This document shows positions 46,166-55,189 of a stretch of DNA of 56,376 nt, in pieces. The stretch is from NCBI GenBank assembly GCA_017621075.1, contig JAGATV010000027.1:1-56376 (forward strand). The letters are read 5' to 3'. A model generated the notes under the pieces. It was not told the DNA's origin and did not search any database. It saw only the letters and a program-made list of their open reading frames with translations. Source of the stretch: Lachnospiraceae bacterium. GTDB taxonomy: Bacteria; Bacillota; Clostridia; Lachnospirales; Lachnospiraceae. The number at the start of each line of letters is the position of its first letter. The stretch's first letter is position 1. The position numbers were made by a program, and so were the translations under genes.

Positions 46166-47506
46166 CTACTCGGGGGGATCCATGGTTCGGTTGCTTTCTA
46201 TCTTTACATGAATGCCGTCCTGCACCAGCTTTCTAAAAAAGATCCTCTCCACATCGGCCTCAATGATGCTGCTGGCAAAATTGATGGTCAGGATATCTTC
46301 AAAGCTGATAACGGCACAGTTTGTTCTGTTGGAGAAGGGCTGCCCCATATAGATATCAAACCGTTCAATATAAGGTTTCATGCGCTCCGGCACTTTCAGG
46401 GCACCCATGTTGGTCAGTCCTGCCGAGGAATTTTGATCCTGCACCTTGGCATAGAACATCCGCACCACCAAATCCTTGATGAACAGCGGCACCACACGGA
46501 TAAACGGATTCCTCTGGGTCTGGGCATTGGTGGTGATGTCCCCCCGCAGAAATTTTTCATTCAGGTAATAGCGCATATAATTGCGAACCTGCACGACGAT
46601 TTCTTCAAAAGTATATTCCCCCAGCCTGGGATCGATCCCCGGATAGATCATGGTAATAAAATTTCTAAGGGTCCTGGAGGGGAAAAATCTGCGCAAGTTC
46701 ACCGGCATGGCGATCTTAACGGGCCGCAGCCTGATATGCCAGTCTGCCTCCTGCTTCTTCATCAGTGCATACAAAAGCACCGCATTCAGATATTCCGTAA
46801 TCGTGGCATCATAGCCTTTGGCGACTGCCATCACCTCTTTGACCGACATGATGCCGTCAATGATATTCAACGTATAAAAGGGCTCTTTCGTGCCGTGGAT
46901 GCGATAGGCTTTTTCACCCGGCCTTGGAGGACACACCTTGGCGTTTGCATATTTCATATATGCATCCTCCAGTTCTTCCCTGTCCGGCTTTTCATGGATA
47001 TCTAAAACAAACCCGCCGTTCTCGATCTCCTCATGCCCTAAAAGCCGCAGATACTCTGCCGTCACAGTCTGCAGCACGCACATTCCTCCGGTCCCGTCTC
47101 CCAGACTGTGATGCGCCTCCAGGGCGATGCGGCAGCCATAATAATAGAACCGCACCAGATAGCGGTTGTCCTGTTTGAAACTCATAGGCTGACAAGGATT
47201 TTTCACATCCTTTTTGACAAAAGGTCCGGGACGGTCATTGGGCTCCAGATATCTCCAGAACAAACCTTTTCGGATGGCCGCCTTGTAGGTGGGGAAGTGC
47301 GGCATAGTCCGATCCACGGCCTCTTGCAACACCTTGGGATCGACTTCTTCCTTCAAAAGCACCGACAAGCGGTACACGGAAGAAAAATCCCGCCTCTGGA
47401 GTGTAGGATACACGATTGCCGACAAGTCCAGCTGATACCATTCCTTCCCCTCTGCTTTTCCCTCTATGTCGTTTTTGCCAGTAACTTCCTTTTTTGATGT
47501 GGTCAT
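46166..47506 (-). CDS. Acyltransferase of the alcohol-acetyltransferase / condensation-domain superfamily
   Basis: 446 residues. The catalytic motif HHSLGDGTGG (HHxxxDG) is near 128-137, and the two-lobed CoA-dependent acyltransferase pattern is visible (WYQLDLSAIVYPTLQ at the start, DILTINFASSI near the end, like DFGWG-type turns). Members join acyl groups to alcohols or amines. Its target cannot be read, but co-transcription with an esterase and DUF6320 suggests one modification pathway. The next gene's start lies inside the same transcript. RBS GGAG. Confidence 0.78.
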   Translation of the reverse strand: MTTSKKEVTGKNDIEGKAEGKEWYQLDLSAIVYPTLQRRDFSSVYRLSVLLKEEVDPKVLQEAVDRTMPHFPTYKAAIRKGLFWRYLEPNDRPGPFVKKDVKNPCQPMSFKQDNRYLVRFYYYGCRIALEAHHSLGDGTGGMCVLQTVTAEYLRLLGHEEIENGGFVLDIHEKPDREELEDAYMKYANAKVCPPRPGEKAYRIHGTKEPFYTLNIIDGIMSVKEVMAVAKGYDATITEYLNAVLLYALMKKQEADWHIRLRPVKIAMPVNLRRFFPSRTLRNFITMIYPGIDPRLGEYTFEEIVVQVRNYMRYYLNEKFLRGDITTNAQTQRNPFIRVVPLFIKDLVVRMFYAKVQDQNSSAGLTNMGALKVPERMKPYIERFDIYMGQPFSNRTNCAVISFEDILTINFASSIIEADVERIFFRKLVQDGIHVKIESNRTMDPPE

Positions 47507-47557
47507 TGACTCCGCCCGGTCTTCCTCTCCCGTTTTCTCAAATCTCTATGATTTTAT

Positions 47558-47586
47558 ATTTTACTTTTTTCCCGGGTAAAATACAA
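47558..47586 (-). promoter_or_regulatory. Promoter of the acyltransferase-DUF6320-esterase operon
   Basis: On the minus strand TTGTAT (47581-47586), 17 bp, TAAAAT (47558-47563), just downstream of the tRNA-Leu(CAG) terminator. Confidence 0.6.
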
Positions 47587-47593
47587 CACAAAA

Positions 47594-47619
47594 AAACGAC
47601 CTGCCCAAGCAAGTCGTTT
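47594..47619 (-). terminator. Terminator of tRNA-Leu(CAG)
   Basis: On the minus strand an 11-bp stem (AAACGACTTGC / GCAGGTCGTTT, one G-T pair) with loop TTGG and a T7 run, beginning 5 bases after the tRNA. Confidence 0.88.
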
Positions 47620-47623
47620 CTGA

Positions 47624-47707
47624 TGCAGGAAAAGAGACTTGAACTCTCATGGTATTGCTACCACACGGACCTGAACCGTGCGCGTCTGCCAATTCCGCCA
47701 TTCCTGC
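47624..47707 (-). tRNA. tRNA-Leu (anticodon CAG)
   Basis: 84 bases, class II. Acceptor GCAGGAA / TTCCTGC with discriminator A, long variable arm, T-loop GAGTTCAAGTCTC. Anticodon stem CACGG/CCGTG with loop TTCAGGT gives CAG, reading CUG. CCA is not encoded. Confidence 0.96.
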
Positions 47708-47718
47708 GAACAAGTCAT

Positions 47719-47747
47719 AGTATAAATGGTTTCCTGCAAAATGTCAA
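47719..47747 (-). promoter_or_regulatory. Promoter of tRNA-Leu(CAG)
   Basis: On the minus strand TTGACA (47742-47747), 17 bp, TATACT (47719-47724), directly after the FliD-C-like gene, which has no terminator of its own, so read-through from it could also reach the tRNA. Confidence 0.85.
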
Positions 47748-47785
47748 CATTATTTTTTAAATTTTTTAAACAATTTCTAAATTTA

Positions 47786-48526
47786 TTAAAAATAAGAGTT
47801 GAAAAGGGCTCCTGTGTTGTAAGCACTGTTGTAACTGCCGTTAAAGGTATAGGTGTCCGCCTTGGACAGTGCATAGTCCGCATTATAATTGATCATGGAC
47901 GCAGATGCGGATACGCTGTAACCATAAGAACCGGTGCTGCCGAACAGACTTTCCACCCTGCTCATGTCCGCCTTGAGAAATGCCTCCTTATCAAGGGACA
48001 ATGTATTGTCCTGATTGATAGTGATACCCACCTGTCCCAAAAGCTTTGCATTGACAGAAGTGGTATTTACCATACTGTCCACCCTGTTTGCGATGGTATT
48101 GTTATCTACGTCATCGGCTGCGGAAAGCACCTGATTGTAATCCTGCACAAAAGCATTCACCGCACTGTAGATCTTATCCTGATCCTGCCTGTCTTTTGCA
48201 AACAGAGAGTCTTTTCCTTTGGCAAGAAGGGCATCTGCGGACTCCTTCAATGCATCCGTAGTACTCTGTACCTTGGTATACGCCTTGGCAGTCTCGCTGA
48301 GCGCCGTTTTCTGATTCCGATTGACTTCCGTATTCTGAGCCAGTTTCTTTACGGAATCACTGCTGTTCTTCCCATAATATGCCTTCATCAGCTTGCCGTA
48401 GCTTCCGTTCTTGATGCTGGCATAATCGGAAAGCCAACTGCTTGTGCCCGATCCGTAGGTTCCTGTCGTCCCCATTCCTGAGAACAAAAAAGAATAATCT
48501 GTTTTTGCCTGAAGATTGATACCCAT
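47786..48526 (-). CDS. Small FliD-C-like protein, copy 2
   Basis: 246 residues from ATG 48526, with AAGGAGG 9 bases upstream; the frame start nine codons earlier is poorer. Collinear with copy 1 at 304-1074: INLQAKTDYSFLF, IKNGSYGKLMKAYY, ADALLAKGKDSLF, VQDYNQVLSAADD, LLGQVGITINQDNTLSLDKEA, and both end in LFN plus three residues. The second half fits the FliD C-terminal domain. No signal peptide or flagellar neighbour. The ribosome-site surroundings (ACAAGGAGGTAG) are also shared between the copies. Confidence 0.62.
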   Translation of the reverse strand: MGINLQAKTDYSFLFSGMGTTGTYGSGTSSWLSDYASIKNGSYGKLMKAYYGKNSSDSVKKLAQNTEVNRNQKTALSETAKAYTKVQSTTDALKESADALLAKGKDSLFAKDRQDQDKIYSAVNAFVQDYNQVLSAADDVDNNTIANRVDSMVNTTSVNAKLLGQVGITINQDNTLSLDKEAFLKADMSRVESLFGSTGSYGYSVSASASMINYNADYALSKADTYTFNGSYNSAYNTGALFNSYF

Positions 48527-48631
48527 AACACTACCTCCTTGTGTGATACCCATGCATCAGCAACGCAGCATCCGTGCCGCATTTCCACTTTTACTATAGC
48601 ACATTTTCCTTGGTTTGCAAAGAAATTTCCC

Positions 48632-49951
48632 TTACATTAATACTTTTTGGATATTTTTCTTGATCTTTTCCGCCAAAAGCTCATACTGCGAGATCTCTTC
48701 CTCTGACAATCCGGAAAATCTTGCACAATCAAAATCCTTCTGGGCAATGGCAAAATCTGCCAGCACCCTGTCTGCTGCCGAAAGCAGCGTAATGGTCAAC
48801 AGCTTTTCGGTGCCCTTGTCGCTTTTGGTCTCCTCCACCTTGATATATCCTTTGGAAACCAGCTTCTGCAGCGTGTAGGAGAGCCGTCCCCGGGAAATAT
48901 CCGTACAATCCACCAGTTCCTTCCGGGTATGTACCGACTTTGCATGGCTCAAATACAAAAGCAGTCTTGCCTCCACCAGCGTCATATCGTGCTTCACTGC
49001 CACAGGTTCCAGATAATATTCCAGCAGCTTGCGATTCCTGTAGGCATCCATCAGGATCCCTTCGCCGGCCACTGCGTCGGGACTTGCGCTGGTGCGCTCG
49101 TCCCCCAGCTTTCTTGAACCGGGCAGAAGGGACAGGGGTACGATCCCGTCCCCGGCAGCATCTATCAGGAATTTGTAGACCTGCAGCCGGTTCTTTTCGT
49201 AGTCTGCTTCATCCAGCACATGCTTATAAAAATTGTTGTAATATTCAAATACCATCAGCTTCATCTTGATGGTCCTTGTGATGCTGGCTCCCTGGCTCAC
49301 TAAAGACCCCTTTGTCTTTACATAGTAATAAACCGGTGTCTTCAAAGCATAAAATCTCTCGGCATGACGGATATACTCCAGATTGAACATAAAATCCTCG
49401 CACCAACTGATCTCTGCATCCATACGCAGATGATACTTTTCCACAATATCACGCCGGTACAGCTTGTTCCAGAGCACACCATAGTAAAAGTCCGCCGGAT
49501 TCTCCATCATGTGGGCCGCAAATTCTTCCCGGGTAAGGAAGCCGTCCTCGTCGATATCACCCTTTGGAGACACCCTCTCTCCCACCACCCGGTAGAAATC
49601 AGCGATCACCATATCACAATCTCTCTCGGTAGCCGCCCTGATCAACTGTTTTGTGGCATCCGGCGTAATCCAGTCGTCACTGTCCACAAACTGCAGATAA
49701 GTCCCTCTCGCCTTTTCTATGGCTCCGTTCCTGGTGTCGGATACCCCTGTATTCTCCTTGTGGATCACCCGGACCCGGCTGTCCTTTGCCGCATATCCGT
49801 CACAGATAGCTCCGGTCGTGTCCTCACTTCCGTCATCTGCCAGAATCAGCTCAAAATCCGTATACTCCTGGTTCAGTATGCTGTCCACGCATCTTTCAAT
49901 ATATTTTTCTGCGTTATAAACCGGCACGATAATGCTTACCATAGGTACCAT
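48632..49951 (-). CDS. Family 2 glycosyltransferase fused to a MarR-type winged-helix domain
   Basis: 439 residues from ATG 49951 (GGGAGTGG upstream; an ATG at 49975 has none). Residues 1-230 are a GT-A glycosyltransferase: SIIVPVYNAEKYIERC, LADDGSEDTT, and the DXD-type motif FVDSDDW. Residues about 322-439 are a full MarR domain: TLVEARLLLYL, the helix-turn-helix TRKELVDCTDISRGRLSY, the wing KGYIKVEETKSDKG and two long dimer helices ending EISQYELLAEKIKKNI. Between lies a helical linker. No signal peptide. GT2 enzymes act at the membrane on envelope glycans; a DNA-binding tail is unexpected. Confidence 0.82.
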   Translation of the reverse strand: MVPMVSIIVPVYNAEKYIERCVDSILNQEYTDFELILADDGSEDTTGAICDGYAAKDSRVRVIHKENTGVSDTRNGAIEKARGTYLQFVDSDDWITPDATKQLIRAATERDCDMVIADFYRVVGERVSPKGDIDEDGFLTREEFAAHMMENPADFYYGVLWNKLYRRDIVEKYHLRMDAEISWCEDFMFNLEYIRHAERFYALKTPVYYYVKTKGSLVSQGASITRTIKMKLMVFEYYNNFYKHVLDEADYEKNRLQVYKFLIDAAGDGIVPLSLLPGSRKLGDERTSASPDAVAGEGILMDAYRNRKLLEYYLEPVAVKHDMTLVEARLLLYLSHAKSVHTRKELVDCTDISRGRLSYTLQKLVSKGYIKVEETKSDKGTEKLLTITLLSAADRVLADFAIAQKDFDCARFSGLSEEEISQYELLAEKIKKNIQKVLM

Positions 49952-50077
49952 GAATTCCACTCCCTGTTTCTTCATTTTTCTTATAGTCAGAAAATATTTT
50001 TACATTTTTCCTGTAATCTGTTTTATAATACTACAAAATGGTGTTAAATTATGTAAAGTAATATTATCACACTTACA

Positions 50078-50599
50078 ATGAGATCGAAGATGAACACGAA
50101 CAGACCAACGCTGACCCCCGAGGAAGAATCCTTGATTTCCGGGATCTACGAAAAATATCATTCAAACATATACCACTATGTATATTCCTATATAAAGGAT
50201 GAATACGTAGCAAGCGATATCACTGCTGATACTTTCGCACTTGCCTGTGAAAAGCTGGATCAGTTCAAGGATCATCCCAATCAGGCAGGATGGCTCTACC
50301 TGACTGCCCAGAATAAAATCAAAGAATTCTACCGCAGATTAAAGAATATGGAACTGATCACCAACGATGATTCCGACCCCATTTTCCATCGCTACCACAA
50401 CTCCGCCTATCATAAAAAAGAGTTGGAGCTGACTCTGCGCGCTTCCCTGACCCCGGAGGAATACAAGCGTTTTCAGCGCTATTTTATCTGGGGCTACACC
50501 ATATCTGAAATGGCAGACATGGAAGGCATCACCAATTTCAATATGTCCATGCGTCTGTCACGGCTTCGCAAAAAACTGAAAGTCTTACTGCGCCCATAA
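50078..50599 (+). CDS. ECF-type RNA polymerase sigma factor
   Basis: 173 residues. Region 2 at about 20-90 (IYEKYHSNIYHYVYSYIKD, DITADTFALACEKLDQF, AGWLYLTAQNKIKEF) and region 4 at about 120-173 (LTPEEYKRFQRYFIWGY, SEMADMEGITNFNMSMRLS). No anti-sigma gene follows; the next gene on the right is convergent. The start has no clear ribosome site (an in-frame ATG at 50090 is similar), so expression may be weak or leaderless. Divergent from the GT2-MarR gene, 126 bases apart. Confidence 0.85.
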   Translation: MRSKMNTNRPTLTPEEESLISGIYEKYHSNIYHYVYSYIKDEYVASDITADTFALACEKLDQFKDHPNQAGWLYLTAQNKIKEFYRRLKNMELITNDDSDPIFHRYHNSAYHKKELELTLRASLTPEEYKRFQRYFIWGYTISEMADMEGITNFNMSMRLSRLRKKLKVLLRP

Positions 50600-50645
50600 C
50601 ACACCGTCTGCCATTGTACCACAGTTTTGTGCTTCTGTACAAATC

Positions 50646-52013
50646 TCAGACAAAAATATCATCTATTTCTTTCACAATATTATCTGCATCCGTCACGATC
50701 ACCACCGTGTCTCCCGCCTGCATACAGCTATTGCCGTCCGGTATGATAATATCACGGCCCCGGATAATGGAAGCGATCAGGACTCCCTTACGCAGCTTGA
50801 AATCGGGCGACCGGAAAGGGATATCAATTTTTCCGCAGCTATCCGATACTTCAAAAGCGATCGCCTCTGCCTTCCCATCAGCAATGCGATACAGCTTTTT
50901 GATCCAGCTACGGTCACTGCTTGCCAGATTGCGGATGACTGACAGAAGTCTTTCCACAATGACACTGCTGGGGGATACGCATACATTGATGTCCGTTTTC
51001 TTCAAAAGCTGCTCATAGCTCATCTCATTGATCTTGGCGATCACCCGGGATACCCCTTCCGAACGGGCAAACAGGGATACCGCCAGATTCGTCCTGTCAT
51101 CTCCCGTCAGACAAAGGCATGCATCCATCCTTCCGATCCCCTCCTCCTTCAGCGTCTGGGTATCTACGGCATCGCCACATACAACCTGCGCCTGCGGGAA
51201 CAATTTCAAAAGCTCGATGCATCTTTCCTTATCATTTTCCAGGATCTTCACAAAGCTCCCCGAAGATTCCAATTCCTTTGCCAGATAGTACCCTGTTGTA
51301 CCGCAGCCCACCATCAGGATATTCTGCACCTGCTTTTTCTTTTTCATATGAAGCCTGCGGAAAATATCACGCACCGCCTTGACCGGCACTATGATCTCGA
51401 TCCTGTCCCCCAACTGGATATGGGTATTTCCATCAGGGATCATAATCTCTTCTTTCCGATGGACAGCCACCACCAGCATATCCGTATCAAAAAATTCCTT
51501 GACCTGCTGTACGGACATATGAGCCAGCGGACTGCCCTCCTCCACCTCCAGTTCGGCAATGATCACCTTTTGATCAAAAAAAGCCTCCGTCCGAAGTGCG
51601 CCGGACAATTCCATGTGCCCCAGCATTTCCTTCGCCGCTTCCTTCTCCGGATTTAACAGCCTGTCGATGCCGTATTCCGCCATGATGTAGGCTTCCTCCT
51701 CATCGAATTCCGGGCAGCGGATCCTGGCGGAAGTATCCCTTGTTCCCAGCTTCTTGGCCGTCATACAGGAAAGGATATTCAATTCGTCATAAGGCGTCAG
51801 TGCCACCAGAAGATCTGCGCTCTCAGCTCCCGCCTGTATCAGGATCTTGCGGGAACCGCCGCTTCCCACCACGCCGTTTACATTATACTTTTCCGTCACT
51901 TCCTCTACGGCGTCCCTCCTGCTGTCCACCACTACCACATCATGATGTTCCTGTGAAGCAACTGCCGCCAACAACTTTCCGGTCTGCCCCAATCCGACGA
52001 TAATGATCTTCAT
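50646..52013 (-). CDS. TrkA-type potassium uptake regulator (two RCK domains)
   Basis: 455 residues. Two RCK_N NAD-binding folds (IIIVGLGQTGKLLAAVA at the start and NILMVGCGTTGYYLAKEL near 228), each followed by an RCK_C domain (LEVEEGSPLAHMSVQQV; FRSPDFKLRKGVLIASI). This is the full-length TrkA layout that gates TrkH/TrkG potassium channels by nucleotide binding. No channel gene is in the window. The start is 5 bases after the antiporter stop, so ion control by K+ and H+ may be joint. Confidence 0.92.
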   Translation of the reverse strand: MKIIIVGLGQTGKLLAAVASQEHHDVVVVDSRRDAVEEVTEKYNVNGVVGSGGSRKILIQAGAESADLLVALTPYDELNILSCMTAKKLGTRDTSARIRCPEFDEEEAYIMAEYGIDRLLNPEKEAAKEMLGHMELSGALRTEAFFDQKVIIAELEVEEGSPLAHMSVQQVKEFFDTDMLVVAVHRKEEIMIPDGNTHIQLGDRIEIIVPVKAVRDIFRRLHMKKKKQVQNILMVGCGTTGYYLAKELESSGSFVKILENDKERCIELLKLFPQAQVVCGDAVDTQTLKEEGIGRMDACLCLTGDDRTNLAVSLFARSEGVSRVIAKINEMSYEQLLKKTDINVCVSPSSVIVERLLSVIRNLASSDRSWIKKLYRIADGKAEAIAFEVSDSCGKIDIPFRSPDFKLRKGVLIASIIRGRDIIIPDGNSCMQAGDTVVIVTDADNIVKEIDDIFV

Positions 52014-52018
52014 GTGTA

Positions 52019-53311
52019 TTACCTGTTCCTTTCTGCTTGGATTCTGCGGGTCTTTTTTGCCTCAATGGCTCTGTAGACCCGTTTTGTTGTCAGCCCCTGT
52101 ACCAAAACCGTAAACAGTATGGTAATATAGGCCACGTTCAGAACGATGAGATATACCTCACCGCTCAAAAACTCTGCGGTGCCCAGTGCCAGTGCCAATG
52201 ACAGACCGCCTTTCAAAGCACTCCATGTCATCAACAGGGAAAATTCCCTGCCGCTGTAATTGCCGGGCAGCCTCCCCTTTTCCATAAAAAAGGTACAGAC
52301 TCTCACACCCGCATACCGGGACAGGATGACCGTCACGATAGCCACAGGCAGTAAAATAGGGAAAAATCTGCTTGCAGCTGCATTCATCACAGACAATCCC
52401 AAAAGGACGAACAATACCGCATTCAGGATGCCGTCTGCCACCTCCCAGAAATGATCGTAGAATTTCTCCGCATCCTGCACCGCAAGCCTCCTGGAAATGC
52501 GGTTCCTCCAATACGCAAAATACATACCGCAGACAACGGAGGCGATCACTCCCGAAAATCCCATGTGTTCGCAGATCACATAGACCAGCATGACATCCGC
52601 CAGGCTGATCAGGATATGTTTTATCGGATCTTTCGTCAGCTGCAAGAGTCCAAAAAGCAGGAATGAAACGATAAACGCCACCCCGATGGCGCCAAACAGT
52701 TCCTTGCCCATGATATAGAAAAAATTCCCGCCGCTTTTCTGGGACAGGATTCCTTTTACAAACAAAAACAGTGCCACACCGGTTCCGTCGTTAAACAGGG
52801 ACTCACACTCTATGACGGAAGTAACATTCTTGGACATGCCCAGTTTGTTCAAAATGCCCGTGGCTGCGATGGGATCTGTAGGCGATACGATACACCCTAA
52901 GAGAATACAGGGCCACAGACTCATATTGATATGGAACAGCATACCTACGATATAAAACAAAAATCCGTATACTGCGGAGGATACCACCGTACCCACAAGG
53001 GCAAGGAGCGTAATGGGTCTCATATTCTGTGTAAACTTGGGCACCGATACCCGGCTTGCCCCCGCAAATAACATAAAGCAAAGCACGCCATCCAACAGAT
53101 AGGAGGCAAAATCAAAATCGTTACGGGCTCTCACTTCCCCGATATAGGGGGCAAACTCCGGAATATGTTCCAGCAAAAGCAGGAGTACGCTGATCCCCAG
53201 GGTAAACAGGATCAGGACAATATCACTCTGAATGTGCAGCCACTTTTCATTGACCACACTGATGATAACGATCAAAAGCGCTATCACCGCAAAATAGGAA
53301 AGTATACTCAT
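52019..53311 (-). CDS. CPA1-family cation/proton antiporter (NhaP-like)
   Basis: 430 residues with about 12 membrane helices. The ion-binding helix SPTDPIAATGIL near 135-147 and ESLFNDGTG near 163-171 are the family signatures (Asp of the ND pair). It exchanges Na+ or K+ for protons. There is no long cytoplasmic RCK or UspA tail; the protein ends with a short basic stretch. First gene of the pair with trkA. RBS GGAAGG. Confidence 0.93.
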   Translation of the reverse strand: MSILSYFAVIALLIVIISVVNEKWLHIQSDIVLILFTLGISVLLLLLEHIPEFAPYIGEVRARNDFDFASYLLDGVLCFMLFAGASRVSVPKFTQNMRPITLLALVGTVVSSAVYGFLFYIVGMLFHINMSLWPCILLGCIVSPTDPIAATGILNKLGMSKNVTSVIECESLFNDGTGVALFLFVKGILSQKSGGNFFYIMGKELFGAIGVAFIVSFLLFGLLQLTKDPIKHILISLADVMLVYVICEHMGFSGVIASVVCGMYFAYWRNRISRRLAVQDAEKFYDHFWEVADGILNAVLFVLLGLSVMNAAASRFFPILLPVAIVTVILSRYAGVRVCTFFMEKGRLPGNYSGREFSLLMTWSALKGGLSLALALGTAEFLSGEVYLIVLNVAYITILFTVLVQGLTTKRVYRAIEAKKTRRIQAERNR

Positions 53312-53379
53312 GATTCTTCCTTCCTTTGTTCACTTTACTGTACGATTCTGTCACAGCGGAATTATTATATCACAATTTT

Positions 53380-53940
53380 TCAGGCTGTAGTTTTCCTTGT
53401 CAGTTTTGCCATCCACTGCTCCTTTGTAAGATAAGTGAAATGCTCTGTCCTCACGTCCCCCATCAACGGGCAAGGCTTCTTTTCCTCTGTGTGGTGGTAG
53501 ACAAAGCCACACTTTTCCTGGCAGCGCCTGGACTTTTCGTTTCCATCATAATAGCCGCACCAGATCGCTGAACAATTTAGATCCTCAAATGCATGCTGCA
53601 GCATGCTTCTTACAGCTTCGGGAATATATCCCTTTCCCCAGAAAGGCACGCCTATCCAATAACCGATCTCCATCTCATCATCGGCGGCTTTTGTATGTGA
53701 CTGCATCGGCGATATCAGGCCTATACTCCCAATCGCCCGGCCGTCTTCTTTCAGGCATACCGCGTAAGTTTCCGGTGCCGATAAAACATTTCTTATGATA
53801 TCCAGACTGTTTTCTACGCTGATGTGGACCGGCCAACCGGCAATCGGACCAACCGCCGGATCTTTGGCATATTCATATAAGCTCTCCGCATCCGCTTCTT
53901 TCCACGGACGAAGAAGCAATCTCTCCGTCTGAAATTCCAT
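53380..53940 (-). CDS. GNAT-family acetyltransferase (RimJ/RimL-like)
   Basis: 186 residues from ATG 53940 (GGAGG 9 bases upstream); the frame extends 8 codons further without one. Pattern of RimJ-type N-acetyltransferases: TERLLLRPWKEADAESLYEY, IGSIGLISP, EIGYWIGVPFWGKGYIPEA (the acetyl-CoA loop) and NEKSRRCQEKCGFVY. Target unknown. Alone between the antiporter and the C_GCAxxG_C_C gene. Confidence 0.92.
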   Translation of the reverse strand: MEFQTERLLLRPWKEADAESLYEYAKDPAVGPIAGWPVHISVENSLDIIRNVLSAPETYAVCLKEDGRAIGSIGLISPMQSHTKAADDEMEIGYWIGVPFWGKGYIPEAVRSMLQHAFEDLNCSAIWCGYYDGNEKSRRCQEKCGFVYHHTEEKKPCPLMGDVRTEHFTYLTKEQWMAKLTRKTTA

Positions 53941-53997
53941 GCTGTACAGCCTCCCATCTCTCAAATCTGATACACGGAAGTATCCTATACCGACAGA

Positions 53998-54453
53998 CTA
54001 TTCTTCCTCCTCTCTGCGGGCTTCATATGGTTCAAATTCTCCCGGGAACAAATAGTCTTCCACAATACGTGCACAGTCCGCAACACAGCCCCGGCAAGAT
54101 CTGATCCGGTCAGTTACGCCATCAGTACCTCGGAGCTTTGCACAGGTACAGGTTGTATTCCATTCCTCAAATTGGGATGCCATTTTGTTACCGAGATCAA
54201 AAGTGGAAAGTTTGCTTCCCGGTTTTTCAAGGTTGGCATCACTGTTTTTCAGGCCTGCAAGCATCATCATAGCGCATACAGAACCACATGTCTCATAGCG
54301 TCTGGCAATACCCAGACCATAGGCTTCACTTGCGCGGAAAGCCAACGTTTCATCCATTCCCAAAAGATCGCAGTAAGTGCATACAACAGCCTGACAACAG
54401 TTGTAACCATTTTTGTGCTTTTCCTTTGCAACAGATACTCTTGATTTCATCAT
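53998..54453 (-). CDS. C_GCAxxG_C_C family redox protein
   Basis: 151 residues rich in Cys (11). The family pattern is visible though relaxed: GYNCCQAVVCTYCDLLG, GLGIARRYETCGSVCAMMM, and the later CTCAKLRG and CRGCVADCARIV. Members bind metal or act in redox or flavin-linked systems; their role is not settled. The usual CGA...G motif is CGSVCAM here. Weak ribosome site (GGAAAGGCG). The gene lies on the edge of the decay zone to its right. Confidence 0.85.
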   Translation of the reverse strand: MMKSRVSVAKEKHKNGYNCCQAVVCTYCDLLGMDETLAFRASEAYGLGIARRYETCGSVCAMMMLAGLKNSDANLEKPGSKLSTFDLGNKMASQFEEWNTTCTCAKLRGTDGVTDRIRSCRGCVADCARIVEDYLFPGEFEPYEARREEEE

Positions 54454-54569
54454 TTTATCACGCCTTTCCCAAACAGAATACTGATTTACACTATATCGGG
54501 ACCATTATATCAAATCTCCTGCATAATTTCCAGCCTAAGTATATACCGCCAACCTGACTGCCCGATCTG

Positions 54570-55078
54570 CTACAGCCATTCAAAATTTTCTTTTCCTGCC
54601 CCGATCTCAAAATGGTATTTGACAATACCCAAATCTATTTTTGTATAAAATCCGCTCCCGGCCTTTGCAGATATCCTGCCATTCTCCAAAGCGAGCATGA
54701 ACTTTTGCTGATTCATCGCCGTAGGAGCAAGAAGTGCCGCCTCAACACCTGTCTGAAACCAATCGGGCGAATCTGAACCCAGATTACTTACTGCGTCGGC
54801 AGGCTTTGATTTATGTTCTGTTCCCTGCGTTTTCCCATATCCAAGTGATATGACGACTGTAAATTTGCATTGCTGTTTCCTCCAATTTTCATTTTCCCCG
54901 CTTCTGTCCGGCAGATTTTCCATGATACTTTTTGCGTGTGTGATCATTTGCAGAAGCTGGCTCATTGCTTCTGTATCTGCCCCAAAATAGTAATAATTTT
55001 TGTCCCTTCACGGCGCATGCTCCCATTTGTATCATCTCTAAGATAAGATGTTGCCGATTTTCATCTCCCAAGGCGAAT
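54570..55078 (-). pseudogene. Nitroreductase-family C-terminal fragment with frameshift
   Basis: The end of the reading (DSPDWFQTGVEAALLAP, TAMNQQKF, FYTKIDLGIVKYHFEIG) is the C-terminal half of TM1586-type nitroreductases. The front half of that family, with its FMN site, is absent. Further upstream the reading shifts frame at an A5 run (54997-55001): MGDENRQHLILEMIQMG in one frame joins NYYYFGADTEAMSQLLQM in the next. That upstream part looks like another flavoprotein-like piece, so the locus seems to be a deletion junction plus a frameshift. A shortened 131-residue product from 54965 is possible but unlikely to work. Confidence 0.65.
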
Positions 55079-55189
55079 AACGTTTTTCCTTTCGTTTATC
55101 CGTTTGAACCATTATACCATGTATTTCCCCAAAATGTTCATTGGTAAAGAAAATCGAGACAAATGTTTTCTCCCTGATCATTATGTGTA

